Assembly: GCA_964523405.1 (NCBI GenBank)
Contig: CAZGAQ010000023.1
Coordinates: 20,696 to 84,695 of the forward strand
Reading direction: 5' to 3'
DNA from: CAZGAQ01 sp964523405
GTDB taxonomy: Bacteria > Planctomycetota > Phycisphaerae > UBA1845 > Fen-1342
DNA: 64,000 nucleotides
The notes under the pieces are model-generated. The model worked only from the letters and a program-made list of their open reading frames with translations, was not told where the DNA came from and searched no databases. The position numbers and the translations under genes were made by a program. Below, one piece after another: positions 18,126-26,801 of the stretch; within the stretch, counting starts at the first letter, position 1; every line of letters starts with the position of its first letter.

Positions 18126-18235
18126 CCGACTCCCTGGTCAGCAGAAGGCTCTCCGGATGCCAGCGCCCGTACCGGCGAGCGCCTGGGTGAGCGTCCGACC
18201 GCGGCACCGGCGCGCGGGGCTGCGGCCGCGGGCGC

Positions 18236-18763
18236 TCAGGCCGGCGCGACCGCGAACAGCGGCTGATCGTACTCGACGGCCTGCGCGTTCTTGACCAGCA
18301 CCTTGGTAATGCGGCCGGCGCACTCCGCCTTGATCTCGTTAAAGACCTTCATCGCCTCGAGCAGGCAGACCACGGTGTTCGGGTTCACCTGCGTACCCAC
18401 CGCGACGAACGGGGGGGCCTCCGGCTCAGCGGCCGCGTAGAACGTACCCACCATCGGTGAACGGATCAGGATTTCGTTGTCGGTCAGGGCCGCGGCAGGC
18501 GCCGGCGCGACCGGGGCAGGGGCGGGCGCTGCGGCTGCGACGGGCGCCACGTAGGCGGCCGGGGTCGTTGTGATGACGGCCTGGCCGCGACGGAGCAGGA
18601 TGTGCTTGTCGCCTTCGCGCAGCTCGACGCGTGTCAGGTCGTGGGTGACCATGAGGTCGACCAGGGCCTTGAGTTCGTCGGCGGCAAAAGGCAGCTTGCG
18701 CCCCTCGCCGCCGATAGCCGCGTTGTCGCTCGCTTCCTTCGTACTCTTTTGCTGTTGGCTCAT
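18236..18763 (-). CDS. accB: Acetyl-CoA carboxylase biotin carboxyl carrier protein
   Basis: A 175-residue BCCP. The C-terminal biotinyl domain carries the attachment motif EAMKVFNEI with the target Lys at residue 139. The N-terminal half begins with a charged region and has an Ala/Pro-rich hinge (residues about 85-110), as in other AccB proteins. It carries carboxybiotin between AccC and the carboxyltransferase. Its ATG overlaps the TGA of the peptidase gene (ATGA), indicating translational coupling. Confidence 0.96.
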   Translation of the reverse strand: MSQQQKSTKEASDNAAIGGEGRKLPFAADELKALVDLMVTHDLTRVELREGDKHILLRRGQAVITTTPAAYVAPVAAAAPAPAPVAPAPAAALTDNEILIRSPMVGTFYAAAEPEAPPFVAVGTQVNPNTVVCLLEAMKVFNEIKAECAGRITKVLVKNAQAVEYDQPLFAVAPA

Positions 18764-19854
18764 TTGAGTTCAACCGGTAGGGAAGACAGAACCTCGTACC
18801 CGGTCGCGGTTACGAGCACATCGTCCTCAAGACGGACACCGCCGACGCCGGGGAGGTAGATCCCCGGTTCGATGGTGACGACCATCCCGGGCTCGAGCAC
18901 GTCAGTGGACGTCTTGGCCACGCGCGGTGCCTCGTGGACCGCCAAGCCCAGCCCGTGTCCAAGGCCGTGATTAAAGTGCTTGTCGTAGCCGGCTTTACGA
19001 ATGACGTCCCGCGCGACGCGGTCGACCGCCTTGGCCGGTCGCCCGGGCCGGACCGCTTCCACGGCCCGATCGTGCGCCCTGCGCACAATGTCAAAGACTT
19101 TTCTCAATTGGGCGGGGATGCTACCGAGCCACAGGACGCGGGTCAAGTCGCCGTTGTACCAGCCCGCGCGAGCGCCCCAGTCGATCAGCAGGAGCTGGTT
19201 CTTCTGCAGCTTGACGTCCCCGGGCTCGTAGTGGGGCAGCGCGGCTCCGGGACCCGCCGCCACGATGGCCGGGAAGGACTCGCCCTGCGCACCGCGTTTC
19301 TGCATCTCATACGCCAGGCGGGCCGCGATTTCCCTTTCGGTGAGCCCCGGTCGGAGCCAGCCGCGCAGCGCCAGGAACGCGGTCTCCGAAATGCGGATGG
19401 CGTGACGGAGGCGCGCGACCTCGTCTGGCGTCTTGCGCGCCCGGTGGGCCGTGAAGGGGTTGTCCATGGGCACCAGCTTGAGCGTGCCGGCGCGCTTCCG
19501 CAGTGCGGCGAACTCGCCGACCGTCATGTGGTGGCGGCAGAATCCGATGCGCTTGGCGCGGGCGCGGCGCAGCTCTTGGACGTTGGCCTCAGGCGTACGC
19601 TGCTTGCGCAGGACCTTGCGGGCCCAGGGCGCCTCAAGGTTTGCGGCCTCGTCGAAGCGTCCGTCGGTGAGCAGCACGACGTCCTGGGGGGTGACGAGGG
19701 TCAGGCCGTCCTCACCCGTGAAACCGGTCAGCCAGTACTGATCGAGGCGGTCCTGGACCAGATAGCTGTCGAGCTTGTGCTTCTGCAATGCGGCTCGTAA
19801 GTTATTGATACGTAGAGAATAAGGTTCTGGGGGTGTGCAGCGGACACCTTTCAT
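18760..19854 (-). CDS. pepP: Xaa-Pro aminopeptidase (M24 family)
   Basis: A 364-residue M24 metallopeptidase: an N-terminal creatinase-like domain to about 135, then the pita-bread catalytic domain. All five metal ligands are recognisable: Asp in LIDWGARAG, Asp in YNGDLTRV, His in HGLGHGLGLAVHEAP, Glu in VTIEPGIYLPG and Glu in VRLEDDVLVT. The ATG at 19854 was chosen because GGAGGA lies 7 bases upstream; the frame stays open further upstream without a better site. The pepP-accB-accC order is common in bacteria, often with efp between the peptidase and accB; efp is absent here. Confidence 0.93.
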   Translation of the reverse strand: MKGVRCTPPEPYSLRINNLRAALQKHKLDSYLVQDRLDQYWLTGFTGEDGLTLVTPQDVVLLTDGRFDEAANLEAPWARKVLRKQRTPEANVQELRRARAKRIGFCRHHMTVGEFAALRKRAGTLKLVPMDNPFTAHRARKTPDEVARLRHAIRISETAFLALRGWLRPGLTEREIAARLAYEMQKRGAQGESFPAIVAAGPGAALPHYEPGDVKLQKNQLLLIDWGARAGWYNGDLTRVLWLGSIPAQLRKVFDIVRRAHDRAVEAVRPGRPAKAVDRVARDVIRKAGYDKHFNHGLGHGLGLAVHEAPRVAKTSTDVLEPGMVVTIEPGIYLPGVGGVRLEDDVLVTATGYEVLSSLPVELK

Positions 19855-19996
19855 TGAGTGCTCCTCCGCGCGGTCTGTAGCGGCCAGCGGTGGCAACGGG
19901 TGCCACACCCGGCCGGCGGACTGCCCGCTATTGGCAGGTGCACTGTACCGCGGGGGGTGCCGGGGCACCAGATCCAGGCGGGCAGCGATTGGCTGT

Positions 19997-20025
19997 TTGA
20001 CCCCCTGCAGATGGTTCGCTAAACT
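19997..20025 (+). promoter_or_regulatory. Sigma70-like promoter for rpmB-gatC-gatA
   Basis: TTGACC (19997-20002) and TAAACT (20020-20025) are 17 bases apart, giving a start near 20032 and a leader of about 60 bases before rpmB. It lies in the 238-base divergent region between pepP and rpmB. No equally good leftward promoter was found there. Confidence 0.6.
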
Positions 20026-20092
20026 AAGGGGCTCGCAGTGGATCGCGCGGCCCTGGCGGCCGGCGTCCCGGTATCGTGGAAACGAGGTTGTC

Positions 20093-20359
20093 ATGGCCCG
20101 CGTGTGCTACTTCACGGGAAAGAAGACGATTTCTGGACGCTCGATTGCCCGGCGCGGCAAAGCCAAGTACCTGGGCGGCGTCGGTCGCAAGACCACCGGC
20201 ATCACTCGGCGCAAGTTCAAGCCCAACATTCAGAAGATGCGGGCGGTCATCGACGGGCGCGTGGTGCGCGTGCGGCTCAGCGCCAAGGCGATCCGCATGG
20301 GGCTGCTGATCAAGCCGATGAAGCGTGATTGGAAGCCGGCGGAGACTCCGGCATCCTAA
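20093..20359 (+). CDS. rpmB: 50S ribosomal protein L28
   Basis: An 88-residue basic protein beginning ARVCYFTGKKTISGRSIARR, the characteristic L28 start, followed by RRKFKPNIQKMRAV and a basic C-terminus. The conserved Cys after the N-terminal Val is present, but no zinc-finger set follows. The ATG at 20093 is chosen over an upstream in-frame start because GAGG precedes it and it matches the family start. It is first in a unit with gatC and gatA, 13 bases before gatC. Confidence 0.93.
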   Translation: MARVCYFTGKKTISGRSIARRGKAKYLGGVGRKTTGITRRKFKPNIQKMRAVIDGRVVRVRLSAKAIRMGLLIKPMKRDWKPAETPAS

Positions 20360-20372
20360 GCGGGGGCCGCTC

Positions 20373-20675
20373 ATGCCCGGCCAGATCGACGAACTGCAGG
20401 TGCGGCACATCGCCAAGTTGGCGCGCCTGAACTTGTCGACGGAGGAGGTCGGGCTCTTCGCGAGCCAGCTTGGCGATATTCTCGATTATGTTCGGCAGTT
20501 GGAACGGGTGCGCACCGAAGGCGTGGAGCCGCTGGCGCACCCGCTGTCCGTGACCAACATGCTCCGCGACGACACGCCCGGGTCGAGCTTCGCCACCGAG
20601 GTGTCGCTCCGCAACGCGCCGCAGCGTGAAGGGCCGTTCTTCCGAGTTCCCAAGGTGCTCGACCAGGGGGCGTAG
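20373..20675 (+). CDS. gatC: Asp/Glu-tRNA amidotransferase subunit C
   Basis: A 100-residue GatC, the usual size. The signature is VRHIAKLARLNLSTEEV near the N-terminus and LGDILDYVRQL in the middle, with a C-terminal LRNAPQREGPFFRVPKVL that fits the belt wrapping GatA. It stabilises GatA in the GatCAB complex that converts mischarged Glu-tRNA(Gln) and Asp-tRNA(Asn). gatA follows after 32 bases; gatB is not in this window. Confidence 0.95.
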   Translation: MPGQIDELQVRHIAKLARLNLSTEEVGLFASQLGDILDYVRQLERVRTEGVEPLAHPLSVTNMLRDDTPGSSFATEVSLRNAPQREGPFFRVPKVLDQGA

Positions 20676-20707
20676 CGCCGGCACCCAGTCCACGGGATGC
20701 GAGGCTC

Positions 20708-22180
20708 ATGCCGGACACCGCCCAGCAAATTGCCGCCGACGTGATCGCAGGTCGCCGCTCCGCCGGCGAGGTCTGCGCTGCTGCCCTGGCACGCATCGAA
20801 GCCGAAAACCCGCGCCTGGGCGCGTTCCTGGAGATCACGGCCGACTATGCCCGAGCGCGTGCGGCGGACATTGATGCTGCCGTGGGCGCGGGCCGCCCCG
20901 TTGGTCCCTTGGCGGGCGTGCCGATCGCGGTGAAGGACAACATCTGCACGACGTTCGGCCACACGACCTGCGCGTCGAAGATTCTCGCGGGCTACCAATC
21001 GCCGTACGACGCGACCGTCGTGGAGCGCATCGCGGCGGCCGGGGGCGTGATCGTGGGCAAGACGAATCTCGACGAGTTCGCGATGGGCTCGTCGACAGAG
21101 AATAGCGGGGTCGGTCCGGCGCGCAACCCGTGGAACCTGGAGTGCGTCCCGGGCGGATCATCCGGCGGGTCGGCGGTGGCGGTGGCCGCGCGGCTCGTGC
21201 CGCTGGCGCTGGGCTCCGATACGGGCGGTTCGATTCGACAGCCGGCCGCGCTGTGCGGCGTGGTCGGGCTCAAAGGGACCTATGGGCGTGTGTCGCGTTA
21301 CGGCCTGGTGGCGTACGGATCAAGCCTAGATCAGATCGGCCCGTTGGCGACGTGCTGTGAGGACGCAGCGCTACTGATGGGCGTGCTGGCGGGGCGCGAC
21401 GCGCGGGACTCGACCAGTGTTGCGCAGGCGGTGCCGGACTATCGCGGCGCGCTCGCGGATGCGGCGCTGGCCGGCCTGGCGCCGCGCCTGCGGATCGGCG
21501 TGCCACGCGAGTACTTCGGGGAGGGCCTCGGGGCGGAAACGCGCGCCGCGGTCGAGGCGGCTCTGACCGTGTACCGGGAACTCGGGGCGACCCTCGTGGA
21601 GGTGTCCCTGCCGCACGCGCGCTTCGCGATCGCGACGTACTACCTCGTCGCGACCGCCGAGGCGTCGAGCAATCTGGCCCGTTTCGACGGCGTGCACTAC
21701 GGGCATCGCACAGCCCGGCCGCGCGACATTTTCGATCTGTACAGCTCATCGCGCGATGAGGGTTTCGGGGCAGAAGTGAAGCGCCGCATCATGCTGGGGA
21801 CGTTCGCCCTGTCGGCCGGCTACTACGATGCGTACTACAACAAGGCCTTGCGCGTGCGCCGGCTGATCAAGGACGATTTCGACCGGGCGTTTGAGCAATG
21901 CGATGTGATCGCGGGGCCGACGTCGCCCACGCCGGCGTTTCGGCTGGGCGAGAAGCTCAGCGACCCGCTGCAGATGTACTTGGCGGACATTTACACCATC
22001 GCGGCCAACCTGGTCGGGGTTCCGGCGCTGTCGATCCCCTGCGGCTTCAGCGCGGCCGGCCTGCCGATCGGTTTGCAGCTCATGACACCGCAGTTCGGGG
22101 AGACCACCCTGCTGCAGGCGGCGCGCCTGTATGAACGGGCCACGGACTGGCACACGCGCGTGCCGCCGGCTGGCGGGTGA
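20708..22180 (+). CDS. gatA: Asp/Glu-tRNA amidotransferase subunit A
   Basis: A 490-residue amidase-signature protein. The Ser-cisSer-Lys triad is complete: K76 in VPIAVKDNICTT, S151 in VPGGSSGGSAVAV and S175 in GSDTGGSIRQPA. The TYGRVSRYGLVAYGSSLDQIGP segment, split here as TYGRVSRYGL and VAYGSSLDQIGP, is diagnostic of GatA. It releases ammonia from glutamine for the transamidation step. It converges on the acyltransferase gene with a 14-base gap. Confidence 0.97.
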   Translation: MPDTAQQIAADVIAGRRSAGEVCAAALARIEAENPRLGAFLEITADYARARAADIDAAVGAGRPVGPLAGVPIAVKDNICTTFGHTTCASKILAGYQSPYDATVVERIAAAGGVIVGKTNLDEFAMGSSTENSGVGPARNPWNLECVPGGSSGGSAVAVAARLVPLALGSDTGGSIRQPAALCGVVGLKGTYGRVSRYGLVAYGSSLDQIGPLATCCEDAALLMGVLAGRDARDSTSVAQAVPDYRGALADAALAGLAPRLRIGVPREYFGEGLGAETRAAVEAALTVYRELGATLVEVSLPHARFAIATYYLVATAEASSNLARFDGVHYGHRTARPRDIFDLYSSSRDEGFGAEVKRRIMLGTFALSAGYYDAYYNKALRVRRLIKDDFDRAFEQCDVIAGPTSPTPAFRLGEKLSDPLQMYLADIYTIAANLVGVPALSIPCGFSAAGLPIGLQLMTPQFGETTLLQAARLYERATDWHTRVPPAGG

Positions 22181-22194
22181 GTGGGGGAGCGGGG

Positions 22195-22908
22195 CTACAC
22201 ACCCGCGGGCAGCAGGAGTGCGCTGATGTCCTCACTGGCGGAGGCGGTCTTTACCGCATGAGCGGGGACGCCGACGACTGTGGCCAACGGGGGGACATCC
22301 GCGATGACGACCGAGCCGGCGCCGATGATCGATTCGCAGCCCAGGGTGACCTTGGGAATGACGGTGGCGCCGATGCCCACGAAGGTGCCCGGCTCGACTT
22401 TGACGCGTCCGGCGATGCGTACCCCCGGACAGATGTGGCTGCCTTCCCCGATCATGGTCTGATGATCAACGACGCACCCGGTATTCAGGATCACCGAGTC
22501 GCCGATCTGGCAATGGGCGCACACGACCACACCGGCCGCCACCACGATGTTACGCCCCAGGGTCGCGTTGCGGGCCAAGGTGGCCGAAGGGTGTACGGCG
22601 TTGATCAGCTCGAACCCGGCGGACTCGAGGTCACGGGCCAAGCCGCGGCGGACTCCGTTGTCGCCGATGGCGACGATGACCCCGTCGATGCGGTGCTCTC
22701 GGGCGAGGGGGCCGGCTTCGGCGATCGTTCCCAGGACTGGGATGCCGTCGATCCGGCGGCCGCGGATGTCGGGGTTGTTGTCGAGGAAGCCGACGGGCTG
22801 GTGGTGGCCATCCTGGAGGAGGATGTCGAGGACGACGCGGCCGTGCCCGCCGGCGCCGAGGATCAGGACACGGCACGGCAGGGCGGTGTTGTGGCGGAAA
22901 CCCGTCAA
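22195..22908 (-). CDS. NeuD/PglD-like sugar O- or N-acyltransferase
   Basis: A protein of about 237 residues with an N-terminal nucleotide-sugar binding fold (RVLILGAGGHGRVVLDIL, then VGFLDNNPDIRGRRIDGIPV) and a C-terminal left-handed beta-helix of hexapeptide repeats (ATLGRNIVVAAGVVVCAHC, IGDSVILNTGCVVDHQ). This is the architecture of NeuD and PglD, which acetylate sialic acid or UDP-amino-sugars. The start is uncertain: TTG at 22908 has GGAG six bases upstream and gives the family length. An ATG at 23019 is in frame but lacks a ribosome site and would add an unrelated N-terminus. Placement beside the exopolysaccharide cluster suggests a role in surface-glycan modification. Confidence 0.8.
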   Translation of the reverse strand: MTGFRHNTALPCRVLILGAGGHGRVVLDILLQDGHHQPVGFLDNNPDIRGRRIDGIPVLGTIAEAGPLAREHRIDGVIVAIGDNGVRRGLARDLESAGFELINAVHPSATLARNATLGRNIVVAAGVVVCAHCQIGDSVILNTGCVVDHQTMIGEGSHICPGVRIAGRVKVEPGTFVGIGATVIPKVTLGCESIIGAGSVVIADVPPLATVVGVPAHAVKTASASEDISALLLPAGV

Positions 22909-23189
22909 CTTGTGCTCCGGTCGTCCGGCGAGTAGGCTTCTCGGCGGGGTCGTGCGGACTGCGGCGACCCTGCTGGCACTATCGGGTGAGTCGGGCTGGG
23001 AGGAAAGGCGAAGTGGCATGGTGACGGCGGGAGCGCGTGAGTGAAAACGTGCAAGAACGGCGCGTTGCTGTGCCGATAACGTTAGCTGGCGATTTGACTG
23101 GCCAGGAGCGTGGCGGGTGAACCTGGAGGGCATGAGCACCGTAAGCCCAGTACGGGGCGTACTCTGGAACCCGGTGCGCGGTGCCGCGT
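22909..23189. other. Intergenic region upstream of the exopolysaccharide cluster
   Basis: About 280 bases between the acyltransferase start and the rightward promoter. No convincing gene, tRNA or terminator is seen. It should hold the leftward promoter for the acyltransferase, but no good -35/-10 pair is found. Confidence 0.4.
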
Positions 23190-23219
23190 TTGACAGGCAT
23201 GTGGCACGACCGGTAAAGT
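23190..23219 (+). promoter_or_regulatory. Sigma70-like promoter for the exopolysaccharide/exosortase cluster
   Basis: TTGACA (23190-23195), a consensus -35, and TAAAGT (23214-23219) are 18 bases apart. Predicted start near 23226, leaving a leader of about 105 bases before the Wza-like gene. This is one of the best promoter matches in the window and stands just ahead of five tightly packed genes. Confidence 0.6.
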
Positions 23220-23330
23220 CCTGGGCTCAATCAGGTTCCGCCGCGAGGGCGGAAATCGCCGGTGGCGCGCGGCAAGGGAAAAGCGCGCAGGTCGGGCATT
23301 GCGAGCAAAATGAGCGCTAAGGAGTGTGGT

Positions 23331-24914
23331 ATGCGACGCCGACGGACGCGCGGAGCGGCAGCATGGGGGCGGCTCACGATCAGCGTTCTGTTGGCGATGC
23401 AGCTGAGCTGTGCCGCGTTGCCGCCCAATAGCTTCATCGACCCGACCAAAGTAGGGCGTTTTGGCCTGGATGCCCAGGAGGTCGGGATTCGGCGCGTGCT
23501 CACCCCGCGCGACACGCCGCCGGGCTTGGCGAACGCTACGGACCCGACTCCGGAAGACATCGTCGCGACGTACGAGGACTACCGATTGATGCAGGGGGAC
23601 ACCCTGGCCCTGACCATTCAGGACCTGATCACCCCGGGCCAGCCGTTCAACGTGGCCCTGCAAGTCAGCCCGCTCGGTGAAATCCGCGTGCCCGACCTGG
23701 GCTCGATCCGCTGCGCGGGCATGACCGAGCAGGAGCTTGAGCAGGAAATCACCGCCCGCCTCCGGGACAGCGGTCTCCTGCCACGTCCGGTGGTCATTGT
23801 GACAACGCAGGTCAAGCGCGGCCGCATCTTCACCGCCGTGGGGGCGGTGGGCCAGGCCGGCACGTATCCCATTCCCGACTCCGACACACGCCTCCTGGAC
23901 GCCTTGGGCGTGTTTGGGGATGTGGCCGCTGTTTCCAAGAAGATGTACGTGATTCGCCGTGCGACCACGGCCCAAGGCGCGGTGGGTCAGCCGGCCAACC
24001 CGGTGGCGCCGCCGGCGGACGGGCAGACCGAGTTGATCGTGCCGCCGCCGAGTGAGCCGGCGCCGGCGGCCTTTGCGACCAGTGCGGGCCGGGCGACGCG
24101 GACGCAAGATCCGCCGCCGGGCGGCAATCCGCCGCCGACGAAGGACGAGCTGGCGGACGTCCTGGTGCCGGCCCCGCGGGCGCAGGCGACGGCGCAGACG
24201 AGCGCGCCGGCAGACAAGCCGCCGTTCGGCCCCATCATCTTCGACCCGCAGACCGGCCAGGTGCTGGAGCCCGAGCGCACGGCGCCGGCGTTAGCGGAGA
24301 AGAAACCCGCGGTGATGCCGCCAAGCACGGAACCGACGCAACTGGAGCAGCCCTTCGAGTGGGACAAGGCGGCCGAAAGCGAGTTTGACCAGCGTGTGAT
24401 CGCGATCAGTGTTGACGAACTCAAGGGCGGCAATCCGCGCTACAATGTGGTCGTCCGGGATCGCGACGTGATCAACGTGCCGACCGACACCGGCGTCTTC
24501 TACATCATGGGCGAAGTAACCCGGCCGGGCGTGTATGCGTTCGGCGGTCGCGACATCACGATCAAGCAGGCGCTGGCCGTGGCGGGTGGGTTCGCGCAAC
24601 TGGCTTGGCCGCAGCGCACGGAAGTAATCCGGCGGGAGCCGGGTACGGACAAGCAGTTGACGATCACGGTGAACCTGGACGCGATCTTCGCCGGGCTGGA
24701 GGACGACCTGTATCTGCGGGACGACGACATCGTGAACGTGGGGACGCACTTTGTGGCGCCGTTCCTGTTTGTGATCCGCAACTCGTTCCGGTTCACCTAC
24801 GGTTTCGGCTTCGTGTACGACCGGAACTTTGCGGACAAGGACGCCTACGGCAGCAAGATCAATCCGCAGATTCTCGATCAGCAGCGGCGTCAGCAGCGTG
24901 GGCTGCCGTTCTAG
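23331..24914 (+). CDS. Wza-like polysaccharide export lipoprotein
   Basis: A 527-residue lipoprotein (lipobox-like MQLSC near residue 28 after a basic RRRR start). An export domain follows: YRLMQGDTLALTIQDL, LGEIRVPDLGSIRCAGMT and an SLBB-like strand set. A long Pro/Ala-rich insertion occupies about 215-345. A second SLBB-like block at about 380-470 contains YNVVVRDRDVINVP and GVFYIMGEVTRPGVYAFGG. It should form an outer-membrane channel for polysaccharide. ATG at 23331 is preceded by AAGGAG. First gene of the cluster; the exosortase starts 36 bases downstream. The insertion is longer than in Wza. Confidence 0.88.
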   Translation: MRRRRTRGAAAWGRLTISVLLAMQLSCAALPPNSFIDPTKVGRFGLDAQEVGIRRVLTPRDTPPGLANATDPTPEDIVATYEDYRLMQGDTLALTIQDLITPGQPFNVALQVSPLGEIRVPDLGSIRCAGMTEQELEQEITARLRDSGLLPRPVVIVTTQVKRGRIFTAVGAVGQAGTYPIPDSDTRLLDALGVFGDVAAVSKKMYVIRRATTAQGAVGQPANPVAPPADGQTELIVPPPSEPAPAAFATSAGRATRTQDPPPGGNPPPTKDELADVLVPAPRAQATAQTSAPADKPPFGPIIFDPQTGQVLEPERTAPALAEKKPAVMPPSTEPTQLEQPFEWDKAAESEFDQRVIAISVDELKGGNPRYNVVVRDRDVINVPTDTGVFYIMGEVTRPGVYAFGGRDITIKQALAVAGGFAQLAWPQRTEVIRREPGTDKQLTITVNLDAIFAGLEDDLYLRDDDIVNVGTHFVAPFLFVIRNSFRFTYGFGFVYDRNFADKDAYGSKINPQILDQQRRQQRGLPF

Positions 24915-24950
24915 CGGAGGTCGCGTGGCCCGTGTGGCGAGGCAGGCTGG

Positions 24951-25919
24951 ATGACGGTCGAACCCCTGGCCAGTTCCGAGGCGAGGCTCCTCGCGTTTGA
25001 CCGCGCTGCGCAGGTCAAGACGGCGGTGGTGGTGGCGCTGTTCATCGCGGCCTTCTGGCACCTGCTGTCGTTCATTCCGCCGCTCGGGTGGCTGACGTAC
25101 AGCTGGGTCTACGAGGCGGACTGGTCGCACGGCCCATTGATCCCGGTGTTTAGCGCTTACCTCGTCTACCATCGCTGGGACCGGATTCGCCGCTGTCCGG
25201 TACGGCACACCTGGGTGGGTGCGGTGCTGCTGGCGCTGGGGCTGGCCCTGTATGTATGGTCGCTGACCGGGCTGCTGTTCGCCTATGCCAAGGCTCTGGC
25301 GATGATGGTTACGCTGCTGGGGCTGCTGATCTTCCTGCTCGGGCTGCCGGCGCTCTGGTACCTGTGGCTGCCCTGGCTGTATCTGTTCTTCGCCTATCCC
25401 CTGCCGTCGCGGCTGTACTTCGCCTGGACCACGCCGCTGCGACGCATTGCGGCGGAGGTGGCCGCTGCGGTGCTGAGCCTGACCGGGCTGCACATCGAGC
25501 GCGTCGGGGCCAACCTGGAATACATCTACCGGGGCGTCAGCGGCAATATCGGTGTCGCGGATGCGTGCAGCGGGATGCGCAGCACGGTCACACTCTGCGC
25601 CCTGGGGGTGGCCGTGGCGTGCATGTCGGACCGGCCGCTATGGCACCGGATCATCCTGGTTCTGGCGTGCGTGCCGATCGCGACGTTCTGCAATTTCATT
25701 CGCGTGACGACGACGTGCTGGCTGCATGTGTACGTCGACCCCAAGTACGCCACGGGCGATTATCACATGATGCTGGGGTTGGCGATTATCGTGCTGGCCT
25801 TCGGCATTTTCAGCGGTCTGGGTTGGATCCTGAATCGGCTGGTTGTGGAAGAAGAGGCGGCGGACGACGAGCCGGCGGACCGCCCGGCGCCGCCCGCCGC
25901 ACAAGGCACCCATGCGTGA
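24951..25919 (+). CDS. Exosortase (membrane transpeptidase for PEP-CTERM proteins)
   Basis: A 322-residue multi-pass membrane protein with about eight helices. The exosortase triad is visible: C206 in VADACSGMRST, R251 in CNFIRVT and H272 in GDYHMMLG. Exosortases cleave PEP-CTERM tails and attach the protein to the envelope. The C-terminus is acidic and Pro/Ala-rich. The following EpsI-like gene overlaps its stop codon by 8 bases. A matching substrate, a protein ending in a PEP-CTERM sequence, is encoded at 54137-54742. Which exosortase subtype (a planctomycete type such as XrtU is plausible) cannot be settled by eye. Confidence 0.92.
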   Translation: MTVEPLASSEARLLAFDRAAQVKTAVVVALFIAAFWHLLSFIPPLGWLTYSWVYEADWSHGPLIPVFSAYLVYHRWDRIRRCPVRHTWVGAVLLALGLALYVWSLTGLLFAYAKALAMMVTLLGLLIFLLGLPALWYLWLPWLYLFFAYPLPSRLYFAWTTPLRRIAAEVAAAVLSLTGLHIERVGANLEYIYRGVSGNIGVADACSGMRSTVTLCALGVAVACMSDRPLWHRIILVLACVPIATFCNFIRVTTTCWLHVYVDPKYATGDYHMMLGLAIIVLAFGIFSGLGWILNRLVVEEEAADDEPADRPAPPAAQGTHA

Positions 25920-26787
25920 TGGCACCATGAGCAGCGCGTGTTCCGGCAGTTCGGCCGGCGCCCCGGGGGTGGCCCCGCGGCGATCCGCCGCGCCCGCCCC
26001 GGCGCGTCCCAGCGGGCGCTACTGGGTCGCGGTAGCGGTGTTGGCCGCGGCGGCGGTCGGGGGGCGACTGCTGACGGCGTTCGACGTGTACCTGCAGAAG
26101 GAAGCGGTGCCGCTGCGGAAGCCCTTGGCGCAGTTTGACGTTCGCGGGCTGGGGCCGCGCTACGAGAAGCACCCGGCGACCGACCGGCTCGAATCGATGA
26201 GCGAGGACATGATCGACAGCCTGGGGACGCGCGAGTTCGTGCAGTTCTTCGTCACGGACACGCGCGCCGGCCGAAGCGCGCGCACCCGCGTCGGACATGT
26301 GTTCATCACGTATTACACGGGCCGGCCGGACATGGTGCCCCACGTGCCCAACGAGTGCTATGCGGCCGGGGGCTACGACATCCTGGGGGCGGAGACGCGG
26401 ACCGTGGTGGTGCGTGGCGCGCAGGCCCCGGCGGATGCGGTGCCGGTGATGGTGGTGCGTGCGCTCGCGCCGCCCAGCCGGCGGCGCAGCACCGAGAGTA
26501 CCGGCGAGATTGCCGTGACCTACTTCTTCCATGCGAACGGGGCCTACGTGACCACCCGCGACGGGGTTCGGCTGAAGCTGTCGAATCCGCTGCAGCGGTA
26601 CGCGTACTATGCGAAGGTCGAGGTCAATTTCTCCGACGAGAGCCTGGTGAACAACGCGAATCCGGAGGAAACGCTGGCGGCGCTGCCCCCGCTCCTGGAG
26701 GCGGTGCTACCGCGTCTGCTCGAGGATCATCTGAACGTCGGCCTGCTGGCGGCGCCGCGTACGAGCGCGACGACCGCGCCTAAGTGA
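25912..26787 (+). CDS. EpsI-like exosortase-associated protein
   Basis: A 291-residue protein with one N-terminal transmembrane helix (YWVAVAVLAAAAVGGRLL) and an extracytoplasmic domain. HVPNECYAAGGYDI resembles the conserved PxxCYxxxG segment of EpsI/DUF3485 proteins, which accompany exosortases or are fused to them. ATG at 25912 overlaps the exosortase stop; ATG at 25927 is an alternative with no better ribosome site. The family call is tentative but context is strong. Its role in exosortase systems is not well understood. Confidence 0.7.
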   Translation: MRDGTMSSACSGSSAGAPGVAPRRSAAPAPARPSGRYWVAVAVLAAAAVGGRLLTAFDVYLQKEAVPLRKPLAQFDVRGLGPRYEKHPATDRLESMSEDMIDSLGTREFVQFFVTDTRAGRSARTRVGHVFITYYTGRPDMVPHVPNECYAAGGYDILGAETRTVVVRGAQAPADAVPVMVVRALAPPSRRRSTESTGEIAVTYFFHANGAYVTTRDGVRLKLSNPLQRYAYYAKVEVNFSDESLVNNANPEETLAALPPLLEAVLPRLLEDHLNVGLLAAPRTSATTAPK

Positions 26788-26801
26788 GAGGATCGGGCCC
26801 C

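Noticed and set aside
20373..22180. Missing gatB considered as a broken GatCAB operon
   Set aside because: gatB is commonly encoded apart from gatCA, so its absence here is not evidence of loss.
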